64,000 bases of DNA from Pontiella sulfatireligans (GTDB taxonomy: Bacteria; Verrucomicrobiota; Kiritimatiellia; Kiritimatiellales; Pontiellaceae): positions 1,550,001 through 1,614,000 of the forward strand of contig NZ_CAAHFH010000002.1 in NCBI RefSeq assembly GCF_900890705.1. The letters run 5' to 3'. Numbering within the stretch: the first letter of the stretch is position 1; each line of letters starts with the position of its first letter. Shown here piece by piece: positions 9,244 through 16,624 of the stretch. The notes beneath the pieces were generated by a model. That model had not been told where the DNA came from, did not search any database, and saw nothing but the letters and a program-made list of their open reading frames with translations. A program made the position numbers and the translations under genes.

Positions 9244-10077
9244 ATGAACGAGGCCCTGCTGCAGATCAAGGAACCGGAAGATTATTTTACAGGCATTGGA
9301 AAAAACCAACTGCCCATCCCCACCGACATCCTGCTTTTCCTGCGAACAGAGAAAAAAAAACTGCAGCAACAGGCGCTGCAAAACCGCTCGCACCACCGAT
9401 TCGTGCTTTGCTTCAATCTTGGCACCGAGGGGCATATACATGTCGACAACCTGGCGCTGCCGTTCAATCCCGGCCAGGCATTGCTCATCCTGCCCTACCA
9501 GTTCCACCACTTCAGCCTGCTGGCCGCCATGAAACTCAAATGGCTATTCTGCACCTTCGAGCTGGAACCGCGCACTTTTCTTGAATCGATGCGCAGTCGC
9601 GTGGTGGATGCGGACGAAAGCACACAGCAAGTACTGGAGCAACTGCTGGAGCAATGGCACGCGCTCCATCCGGAACAGCTCCAGGCCGTACTGCTGCAGC
9701 TGCTGATCGCCCTGAAGCGGGATCGACTGCACGCTGGGAACGACCTACCGCCCGAACCGGAGGACAACCTGCTGCGGGCGGTCAACCGGCTGATGGCCGG
9801 CTGGCGCGGGCGCACGGTGGGCGTAGCCGACCTCGCCGAAGCGCTGTCATTTTCCGAATCACGCCTTCGCGTGCTGTTCAAGGCGGCTGCCGGCATCCCG
9901 CTCGGCGGCTACATCCAGAACTACCGCCTCAACCGCGCGATGGCCCTGCTGCGAAACACCAAACTCTCCATCGCGGACGTGGCCGAGGAGGCCGGTTTCG
10001 GCTCGCCCCAGGCCTTCAGCCGCATTTTCAAAAAAGAGACAGGACAAACACCGCGCTCCTACCGAAAACAGCGCTAA
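9244..10077 (+). CDS. AraC-family transcriptional regulator
   Basis: 277 residues. The C-terminal third contains two helix-turn-helix motifs: VGVADLAEALSFSESRLRVLF and LSIADVAEEAGFGSPQAFSR, followed by the family ending FKKETGQTPRSYRK. The N-terminal half resembles a cupin-like sensing domain (FNPGQALLILPYQFHHF). It is divergent from the amino-sugar operon and shares its promoter region, so it is probably the local activator responding to an amino sugar. The ligand is unknown. Confidence 0.93.
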   Translation: MNEALLQIKEPEDYFTGIGKNQLPIPTDILLFLRTEKKKLQQQALQNRSHHRFVLCFNLGTEGHIHVDNLALPFNPGQALLILPYQFHHFSLLAAMKLKWLFCTFELEPRTFLESMRSRVVDADESTQQVLEQLLEQWHALHPEQLQAVLLQLLIALKRDRLHAGNDLPPEPEDNLLRAVNRLMAGWRGRTVGVADLAEALSFSESRLRVLFKAAAGIPLGGYIQNYRLNRAMALLRNTKLSIADVAEEAGFGSPQAFSRIFKKETGQTPRSYRKQR

Positions 10078-10215
10078 GTAGGTCTTGGGGGAACTGTTGG
10101 TCGGCAGTGGCAGCGCATATGCGATGCCCCTTGCAGTTTCGCCGAATCCAGAGCGACTTAAAGCTCGGGGTAGATGTAGATTCGCTTGACGGCTCCCCTT
10201 CTTTATTAACCAAAC

Positions 10216-10350
10216 GGAGGTAAAATCATAAAATAGACAGACTATGTAAAAGCATGCCTCGACCGGCTCATTCACCAACTGGTCGGACTCACCATCACCG
10301 GGGGCGTCGTCGATGATACAGGCGAATTCTGGTGGTTCAGTTCGTATTAA
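10216..10350 (+). pseudogene. Decayed small ORF with intact ribosome-binding site
   Basis: A strong GGAGG (10216-10220) is followed after seven bases by ATA AAA TAG in one frame. That frame then runs open from 10237 to a stop at 10348 and encodes TDYVKACLDRLIHQLVGL and then a short acidic/aromatic stretch. It reads like a small gene that lost its ATG (now ATA) and gained a stop. The family is not recognised. It abuts the next gene fragment. Confidence 0.35.
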
Positions 10351-10586
10351 CCGATGGCGAACTGCAACGGGAGCAGCAAAAGCTCGCCGATGCGTATACA
10401 GATGAATTGTTTAATTTTCCAAACAGTGAAACCGTGAGCTTTCCCTACTCCAGACTCCTCGTAGATGTGGAACGGTTTTCCGATGATGAACAGGAACCGA
10501 TGAGCCGCGTCGGGATGGGTCGGTTTTATATGAAAACTTCAGGTGGCCAACAGCTGCGCCGCACACTGACCTCTGTGGAAACCTAA
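10332..10586 (+). pseudogene. Fragment of N-formylglutamate amidohydrolase
   Basis: About 80 codons. LTDGELQREQQKLADAYTDE and SRLLVDVERFSDDEQEPM followed by RVGMGRFYMKT match my knowledge of the central part of the N-formylglutamate amidohydrolase family, where the DVERF/EPM block is highly conserved. Both the beginning (zinc-site HGG region) and the C-terminal half are missing; full proteins are about 250 residues or more. The frame closes at 10584-10586, where the recombinase gene on the other strand also loses its natural sequence, which indicates a rearrangement junction. Confidence 0.65.
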
Positions 10587-11444
10587 CTGGCATATCTCAT
10601 TGAGCCGGGCTCCAGAATGCAAAGCGATCAATGGCACCCAGAACCGCATGTGCCTCGTAGCTTTTCCCTTAGTCGCATACATAACCAGCCCATCAATCAT
10701 TCTCTGCAATTGATCATGCGAATAAACACAACGGCCTTCTACAAAATCATCCTCTATAGGCATGCTCAAATCCACAAGAGGACTAATACGAATATATCCA
10801 TACCTCACAGCATGAGTAAAAATCGTCTTTAATTTTGCTAGTCGGTTATTAATCGTTGTGTTCGATATGACCCGCTCATGATCTATTTGAACGATTTCCC
10901 TTAGTGGTTTATCCTTAAGTTCACTTTGCTGTCGCATGCGAAGCGGCATCCTGCACAATACCTGATCACGAAATTCCATAAGCATTGAACGAGTGACCGT
11001 TTCAATAGCTATATCACCCAACCATTCAATCAGCAGTTTAACGGAATTCCCCCTCTCAAGCTCACTTCTTTGTGACTGCCTCCCAAAAGATCGCACCTCG
11101 GCATAAACCATGGACAGAGAGAATGAAGTACTCCTGTTAAACACTGTGGAATCCGGGGCCTCACCAATAAGTCTTGGCGAATTACCAAGCTGAAGGGATT
11201 CAAGAATGGTATCCCCCTCTTTGATTCCCTGGACATTCCTACCTGCTCTTAAGTCACTGAACTGCCTTTTAAACACAATGGCCAGTATCCTCGCCCAAGA
11301 TAGGGCCTCCGAGATATCGTGTGCTCTTAAGGCTCTGGAGATTTCTGTTTTCCCTCCGTAATGCCACCGCAGGTCTTCCGGAATCGATATTCGAAAAAAT
11401 AGAGCACTACCCCGTTGCTGAACATTGCGTAGCTTTGCTTCCAT
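10539..11444 (-). pseudogene. Truncated tyrosine recombinase (phage-type integrase)
   Basis: About 300 codons; the start at 11444 follows AAGGAGG with good spacing. The N-terminal and core-binding domains are present (SAM-like region around QRSELERGNSVKLLIEWLG). The catalytic domain stops just after the first catalytic Arg, in HSGARLNEICQL. The HxxR and Tyr boxes are absent, and the last 14 codons read antisense into the N-formylglutamate amidohydrolase fragment. It is therefore catalytically dead. With the excisionase-like gene upstream it marks the remains of an integrated element. Confidence 0.85.
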
Positions 11445-11568
11445 CTTCGCCACCTCCTTGAGTCTCAATCAAGGCAGCCGGATATCGCAGGGGTAGGCAA
11501 GACCGGAATCAGCCGGGTGTTATTCCCAGACGTAGCGGACCGTCTGAAGTTCATGGAGGACCTCGGAT

Positions 11569-11862
11569 CTAGCCTCTCCCCTCCAACAATGCATCCACCG
11601 ACGACTTCAGAATCAGCACTTTCCGCTGGCCAATCTTCTTGTGCTCCAAGCGACCGTCACCGTAGTAAGTCCGAATCGTCTTATCGGAGCACTTCAATAT
11701 TTCCATTGCCTCTTTCACCGTTACGTATTCATCAACAGGGTGACTCGCAGGCTTGGGCTTAGGCTTGGACTCCGCAAATGGCGACTCAACTGTTTCAGGC
11801 CCAGCCAATCCACCAGCCACTAGGCCAATACGGAAGTTCTTCGGCTTGTCGGGCTCTGGCAC
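11569..11862 (-). CDS. Excisionase-like helix-turn-helix protein
   Basis: 97 residues from a GTG start next to GGAG; the start is uncertain. A Pro/Lys-rich N-terminus precedes a MerR-like winged helix: VTVKEAMEILKCSDKTIRTY, then DGRLEHKKIGQRKVLI, the pattern of phage excisionase/HTH_17 proteins. It lies 125 bp upstream of the broken recombinase on the same strand, the usual arrangement for a recombination directionality factor. It appears intact but its partner recombinase is not. Confidence 0.75.
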   Translation of the reverse strand: MPEPDKPKNFRIGLVAGGLAGPETVESPFAESKPKPKPASHPVDEYVTVKEAMEILKCSDKTIRTYYGDGRLEHKKIGQRKVLILKSSVDALLEGRG

Positions 11863-11882
11863 CTCCAGTATGAATCCATCCC

Positions 11883-12035
11883 CTAGACCAGCATCTGCAT
11901 GCTCTCCTCGGCTTCCCCGAACACATCCTGCACAACCAGCACGGGATCGGGATTGCCGGGAACACTAATGTCCAGCTCCACGCCGTAGACGGAACGGTCT
12001 TCGTGGAAAAGAACTTCGTATCCTTTCTTGTTCAT
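11883..12035 (-). CDS. Small hypothetical protein in mobile-element remnant
   Basis: A 50-residue ORF that starts at an ATG preceded by AAAGGAGA. It begins MNKKGYEVLFHEDRSVYGVE and is acidic (many Asp/Glu, ending in EEAEESMQMLV-like sequence). It ends 21 bp before the excisionase-like start. No family is recognised. The good ribosome-binding site and position suggest a real accessory gene of the element. Confidence 0.5.
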   Translation of the reverse strand: MNKKGYEVLFHEDRSVYGVELDISVPGNPDPVLVVQDVFGEAEESMQMLV

Positions 12036-12232
12036 GGTTTTTCTCCTTTCATGGACTCATACCTTTAAAAAGCAACCAGTGAGACTGGCCTTGCCGTTGA
12101 GCAAAGCCTCCGCCATATCCTCCGGTTACCCGCACATAACGGTTTCTTTCGGCAGGCATCTTCGGAACCGTCCAATGCTTTATTTCTATTCAACCTCGGA
12201 TTAATGCCAAAATCATCGAAGTTTTAGTGCAT
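12036..12232. other. Spacer at the edge of the mobile-element remnant
   Basis: About 200 bp with no ORF I can support, no tRNA and no clear repeat. It separates the element remnant from the DUF202 gene. I looked for, and did not see, a direct repeat of the recombinase-side junction that could be an attachment site. Confidence 0.3.
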
Positions 12233-12520
12233 TCAATCATCGAGTTCTTCATACGCCTTTGACAGATGCCTGGTCACACGGATTGTGCGCCATACGCCCA
12301 CGATCGCGGCACAACCGCCCAATGCGAGAAGAACAAACCCAAGGTTAACCATGCCTTGTTCATCCGGAAACAGTTTCACCAACGTTCCGCCTGCAGCAAA
12401 AAACGCGATCGCCGTACGCAGATAAGAGAGAAGTGTACGTTCGTTCGCCAATACGGTTCGGTCGTAGGCAAGATGATCGCGCAGGATCATGTCGTTCGGG
12501 TTAATTTTTGAGTATGGCAT
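12233..12520 (-). CDS. DUF202 (YidH-like) small membrane protein
   Basis: 95 residues. RDHLAYDRTVLANERTLLSY followed by LRTAIAFFAAGGTLVKLF is the hallmark of the DUF202 family, with a second membrane helix at LGFVLLALGGCAAIVGVW. The family's function is not established. It lies 29 bp downstream of the HAD gene and may be cotranscribed with it. Confidence 0.9.
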   Translation of the reverse strand: MPYSKINPNDMILRDHLAYDRTVLANERTLLSYLRTAIAFFAAGGTLVKLFPDEQGMVNLGFVLLALGGCAAIVGVWRTIRVTRHLSKAYEELDD

Positions 12521-12549
12521 ATTCTGTCTCTTTCATATTTAAAATTCAA

Positions 12550-13530
12550 TCAGGTGCGTGGGCGAATCGATTCAAGCATTGGCTCAAAATGATTAAAAAA
12601 TCCATGGCACAGGCCCCGGGTTCCGCTTTCATCAATATTTCCGCCGCCAATACCCAACGGAGTAAACCCCGCCAGCCGAATCGAGCAAATACCCGCCCCG
12701 CTGTCTTCGATGCCCACAACACCGCCGCGTTGCGCATAATCCAGTCCCAGCCCAACGCGAGCTGTTTCCGCATAAAGCCACGGATGCGGTTTCGGCGAAA
12801 GCTCGCCCAGAGTTCCTGCCTCCCCCTTACGCATGGCAAAACCGGCGGTGATGATGGCGTCGTAAAATTCTGCGGGATCGCCCATATCGAGCGTTTTAAA
12901 GGCATCCAGGATTTCCGGATACGCCTTTTCATACAGACCGGAGGTGACCAAACCGATTTTCACACCCAGCTCCTTCAGTCCATATAAAAACTCCTTGATG
13001 CCGGGCGAAGGCCGGAAAGCACCCGGTTTGCCCTTCCCTTCCAGAATCAGCTTCATTTCGCGGTGCGTATGTTCAAAATAAAAGGTACGCGCTTCTTCCA
13101 CCGTTTTATGCGGTGCATATTTCTGAATGCAATGCTGCAGATGCTCCGAGACACTATGCCCCGAAACATAGGGGATATCCGAGTCTTCCAGCTCAAAGTC
13201 AGGATTTTCCAGCAACGAGGCCGTGGCCAGCTGAATGATCCAGATCCAGAACTCTTCGCTGTGCACCGTCGTACCATCGAGATCCATCAGTACGGCCTCC
13301 ACCTTTCCGCTCTCCAACACATCAACCGGATAGTATGCCGGATACCCCATGGCAGAATTGACCAAGGCCAATGTGTGGTCTTCAAACCCGATAAACTCAA
13401 CCTTACCGTCACCGGTTCCGCCAATCGCCCGAACACCGTTTTGTCCCCGTCTAAACCGCGTATCACTTGTGCTCTCCAGTCGTTCAAGCCCCAACTCGGC
13501 CTCATCGACTCCAACATTTGGAAAATTCAT
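12550..13530 (-). CDS. HAD-superfamily hydrolase (beta-phosphoglucomutase/phosphatase-like)
   Basis: 326 residues from the start at 13530, which follows GGAGG; an upstream ATG at 13662 lacks a ribosome site. After a roughly 75-residue N-terminal extension come the HAD motifs: AVLMDLDGTTVHSE (motif I, nucleophile Asp), GLVTSG (II), SPKPHPW (III Lys) and VGIEDSGAGI (IV acidic pair). The helical cap between motifs I and II fits the beta-PGM/phosphatase subgroup. The N-terminal extension is unusual and could be a Kiritimatiellota-type fusion; I do not recognise it. Substrate unknown. It is divergent from the sulfatase pair and shares their LacI-type operator. Confidence 0.8.
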   Translation of the reverse strand: MNFPNVGVDEAELGLERLESTSDTRFRRGQNGVRAIGGTGDGKVEFIGFEDHTLALVNSAMGYPAYYPVDVLESGKVEAVLMDLDGTTVHSEEFWIWIIQLATASLLENPDFELEDSDIPYVSGHSVSEHLQHCIQKYAPHKTVEEARTFYFEHTHREMKLILEGKGKPGAFRPSPGIKEFLYGLKELGVKIGLVTSGLYEKAYPEILDAFKTLDMGDPAEFYDAIITAGFAMRKGEAGTLGELSPKPHPWLYAETARVGLGLDYAQRGGVVGIEDSGAGICSIRLAGFTPLGIGGGNIDESGTRGLCHGFFNHFEPMLESIRPRT

Positions 13531-13698
13531 CTGTATACCTCCGAAAAACCGGATCATGCAGGAACCACTCCCACACTCCATCGTTATAAAAACCTTCCGG
13601 CCCACCGGACGGGATGGCAACTCAAACCGGAAATTCGAAAACTTAATTCTTGCCATAGACATTACAGGACAACAGGAATATGCAGAATCATGCCGATG

Positions 13699-13712
13699 TT
13701 TAAGCGGGTAAA
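13699..13712. promoter_or_regulatory. Putative LacI-type operator TTTAAGCGGGTAAA
   Basis: Matches the recurring 14-mer TTTAAGCGNGTAAA. It sits between the divergent HAD gene (13530) and the sulfatase (13784), 72 bp before the latter's start. Confidence 0.6.
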
Positions 13713-13783
13713 CAAACCAAAGAATGATCTCTTAGAAGCACAGGTGCATATTGTTTGGATACGTTAAATGGGAAACAGAATTC

Positions 13784-15046
13784 ATGAAAAAACGACCAAA
13801 CATAATTTACATAAACTCTCACGATACCGGGCGCTACATCGCCCCCTATGGGCACCCCGTCCCCACACCGAACATCCAGCGGTTCGCAAAAGAGAGCGTC
13901 ATGTTCAGGCAGGCGCACTGCGTGAACCCCACCTGCTCACCGAGCCGCGCCGGCCTGTTGACCGGACAGTATGCCCATACAAACGGCATGACCGGCCTCG
14001 CCCATCTGGGCGGCCACCTCTTTGACCACACAAAGCTGCTGACCAATACATTGGGAAAACAGAGATACCGTTGTTTCCTTTCGGGTTTCCAGCATCTCGT
14101 ACATGAAGAGGAAAACTCCGATTGGCTGGATCAGCTGCACCATGAAAAACATCTTGCACCGACCCTGAAGGCCGATACCGGAGCGGTCGAATTTCTTAAC
14201 ACCCGGCCGGAGGAACCGTTCTTTCTGGAAATAGGCTTTTTCGAAACGCATCGTGAATTTCCAGTGCTTGGAAAGGAGGACGAACCGGATTACACCATGC
14301 CGCCGGCCCTTTTCCCTGACACCCCGGAATGCCGAAAAGACTTCGCCCGCTACAAGGCCAGTTCCCGCATTTTCGACCAGCGCGTCAAAAACGTGATGGA
14401 TGCGCTCGACCGCAACGGCCTTCGCGATAACACCATCGTCATCCTTACCACCGACCATGGCATCCCGTTCCCCGATATGAAATGCAACCTGACCGACCAT
14501 GGCACCGGCGTGATGCTGATGATGCGCTGGCCGGATGGCTTTCCGGGCGGACGCGTGACGGATGCGCTCGTCAGCCAGGTCGACATCTACCCAACACTCT
14601 GCGATCTGCTTGGCATCAATCCTCCGGATTGGCTGCAGGGCGAATCCTTCGCTCCGCTGCTGCTCGGCGAAACCGACGAACACCGCGATGAGATCTTTAT
14701 CGAAACCAACTATCATGTCTCCTATGTCCCGATGCGCGGCGTGCGCACCAGGCGCTGGAAATATATCCGTCGGTTTTTTTCCCAACGCCCTGCGGACTGC
14801 GATGACGGCGAAACAAAAACCGAGTGGCTTGCTGCAGGCTGGGAAGATCTTGATCGCGAAGAACACCAACTCTATGACCTGATGCTCGATCCCATGGAAA
14901 AAAGGAATCTGGCCGCCGACAAAAAGGTTGCCCCCATTCTTCTGGAAATGCAGCAAAGGCTGGCCGCATGGATGAAGGAAACCGACGACCCATTGCTCTA
15001 CGGCGATGTACCCCATCCAAAGGAACGGAAAAGTTTATACGTTTAA
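13784..15046 (+). CDS. Sulfatase, S1 family (heparan-N-sulfatase-like)
   Basis: 420 residues from ATG 13784. The formylglycine motif is C51-S-P-S-R in NPTCSPSRAGLLTGQ, the expected site for anaerobic or aerobic sulfatase maturation. The metal-binding Asp-His pair TDHGIPFPD is near residue 233. The N-terminal strand is IIYINSHDTGRY rather than the usual ADD. No signal peptide is obvious, so it may act in the cytoplasm or be exported by an unrecognised route. It heads a plus-strand unit with a second sulfatase and a GH38-like gene. Resemblance to sulfamidase-type S1 enzymes is from memory; the substrate is not proven. It contains one exact TTCCA-N5-TGGAA palindrome. Confidence 0.9.
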   Translation: MKKRPNIIYINSHDTGRYIAPYGHPVPTPNIQRFAKESVMFRQAHCVNPTCSPSRAGLLTGQYAHTNGMTGLAHLGGHLFDHTKLLTNTLGKQRYRCFLSGFQHLVHEEENSDWLDQLHHEKHLAPTLKADTGAVEFLNTRPEEPFFLEIGFFETHREFPVLGKEDEPDYTMPPALFPDTPECRKDFARYKASSRIFDQRVKNVMDALDRNGLRDNTIVILTTDHGIPFPDMKCNLTDHGTGVMLMMRWPDGFPGGRVTDALVSQVDIYPTLCDLLGINPPDWLQGESFAPLLLGETDEHRDEIFIETNYHVSYVPMRGVRTRRWKYIRRFFSQRPADCDDGETKTEWLAAGWEDLDREEHQLYDLMLDPMEKRNLAADKKVAPILLEMQQRLAAWMKETDDPLLYGDVPHPKERKSLYV

Positions 15047-15123
15047 ACGCCATGACTACTGACGAAGCATGGAAGATACCCCATATTCCATGCTTTGAAA
15101 TAAGCAAAAAAAGGGCCCCGCAC

Positions 15124-16611
15124 ATGAACGTTCTATTTATTCTGACCGACCAGCATCGACGCGACACCCTGTCATGCTATGGAAACACGGACACCGACAC
15201 CCCGAATCTGGATCGGCTTGCACGTGAAGGAGTCGTGTTCGACAACGCCTATACCACCTGTGCAGTCTGCTCACCGGCACGCGCATCCATCCACACCGGC
15301 CTCTACCCCTTCAAGCACGGGATGCAGACCAACATTTTCATGCACGGCTGCATGATCCACGAACTGGCCGACTCCCCGAAACTGCTCAGCCGACGACTTT
15401 ACACGGCAGGTGTCACCCCCGCCTTCACCGGCAAGTGGCACCTGGGCTACGGCAAACCGACACGGGATCAATATCCCGACAGCGATCCCGGTTTCGATAG
15501 CAACCGCGACTCAGTCGAACTCCCCGAAGCCTACAAGGGCGTCACTTCCCTGCCCTCCACAGTCGGCTTTGTCGGCGACGACTTCCCCGGCCATGGCGGA
15601 GGCGGGCACAGCTATCCCCAATACAAAGAATACTTGAAAAAACAGGGCCTTGAACTTAAGGCCATCGACATGGGCCACAATCGTTTTGAAGTCACCTCCG
15701 GCGATGAAGCCACGGTCGATCATTTTCTCACCAACCGCACGATCGAGTTGGTGGATGACGTTTCCACACAAGGAAAACCGTTCTTCATGATGCTCAACTA
15801 TTGGGGCCCGCACGAGCCCTACTATGTTCCGACACGCTTCCTTGAGCCCTACCGGAATAAAGTGTATCAGCCATGGCCGAGCTTCGAAGAAGACCAAACC
15901 AGCAAACCGACCATCCACAACGCCATGCGCGACACCAGGCCATGGACGCATTGGCAGGAAGAGTTGCGCTACTACCACGCCTACATCAACTATCTCGACC
16001 ACGAAATCGGCCGGGTTTTCCAGCACCTGGAAAAGAAGGGCCTGATGGATGATACGCTGATTATCTTTTCCGCCGACCACGGCGATGCCGGCGGCACGCA
16101 TGCCGGAACGCAGAACAAATCAATCCACAACTATGAAACCACCAACGCCATCCCGCTTATCATCCGCGATCCGAACGGCCGCACCGGCGAACGCGAAAAC
16201 CGCTTTGCCAACCTGACCGATCTCTATGCCACCATCCTGGACACCGCAGGCGACCCTGCCCCCAACGACCGGCACGGACGCTCGCTTCTGCCGCTGTTGC
16301 GCGGTGAAATGACCGCAGACTGGCCGGACTGCGCCGTCACAGAAGGTTCCGGCATCCAGCACCTGCTCGTCAGCCAGCGGGCCATCCGATGGAGCCAATT
16401 TAAATATGTCTTCAATGGAGGCGATCTCGAAGAGCTCTACAATCTCGAAAACGATCCGCACGAAATGTGCAACCTCGCCGGCGAAGAACAATCAGCCGAC
16501 CTCCTTATGGAAGGCCGCACCAAACTCTTTGAATGGCTGAACAACAACGGCGACCACCTTGCCGGACAGTTCAAACGCCTTTTGCTCAATCAGGGCATCG
16601 CCCTCAACTAA
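15124..16611 (+). CDS. Sulfatase, S1 family
   Basis: 496 residues from ATG 15124 (MNVLFILTDQHRRDTLSCYG), where the sulfatase fold begins; ATG 15052 in the same frame would add 24 unrelated residues. The formylglycine motif is C49-S-P-A-R in CAVCSPARASIHTG. IIFSADHGDAGGTHAG near residue 316 is the metal-site Asp-His. The protein lacks a signal peptide, as does its upstream neighbour. It starts 78 bp after the first sulfatase and ends 14 bp before the GH38-like gene, so the three probably form an operon acting on a sulfated oligosaccharide. Confidence 0.92.
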   Translation: MNVLFILTDQHRRDTLSCYGNTDTDTPNLDRLAREGVVFDNAYTTCAVCSPARASIHTGLYPFKHGMQTNIFMHGCMIHELADSPKLLSRRLYTAGVTPAFTGKWHLGYGKPTRDQYPDSDPGFDSNRDSVELPEAYKGVTSLPSTVGFVGDDFPGHGGGGHSYPQYKEYLKKQGLELKAIDMGHNRFEVTSGDEATVDHFLTNRTIELVDDVSTQGKPFFMMLNYWGPHEPYYVPTRFLEPYRNKVYQPWPSFEEDQTSKPTIHNAMRDTRPWTHWQEELRYYHAYINYLDHEIGRVFQHLEKKGLMDDTLIIFSADHGDAGGTHAGTQNKSIHNYETTNAIPLIIRDPNGRTGERENRFANLTDLYATILDTAGDPAPNDRHGRSLLPLLRGEMTADWPDCAVTEGSGIQHLLVSQRAIRWSQFKYVFNGGDLEELYNLENDPHEMCNLAGEEQSADLLMEGRTKLFEWLNNNGDHLAGQFKRLLLNQGIALN

Positions 16612-16624
16612 GCCGGAGAACCGA

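Noticed and set aside
13531..13662. Upstream start for the HAD gene at 13662
   Set aside because: Would add 44 residues of unrelated sequence, no ribosome site; ATG 13530 follows a good GGAGG.
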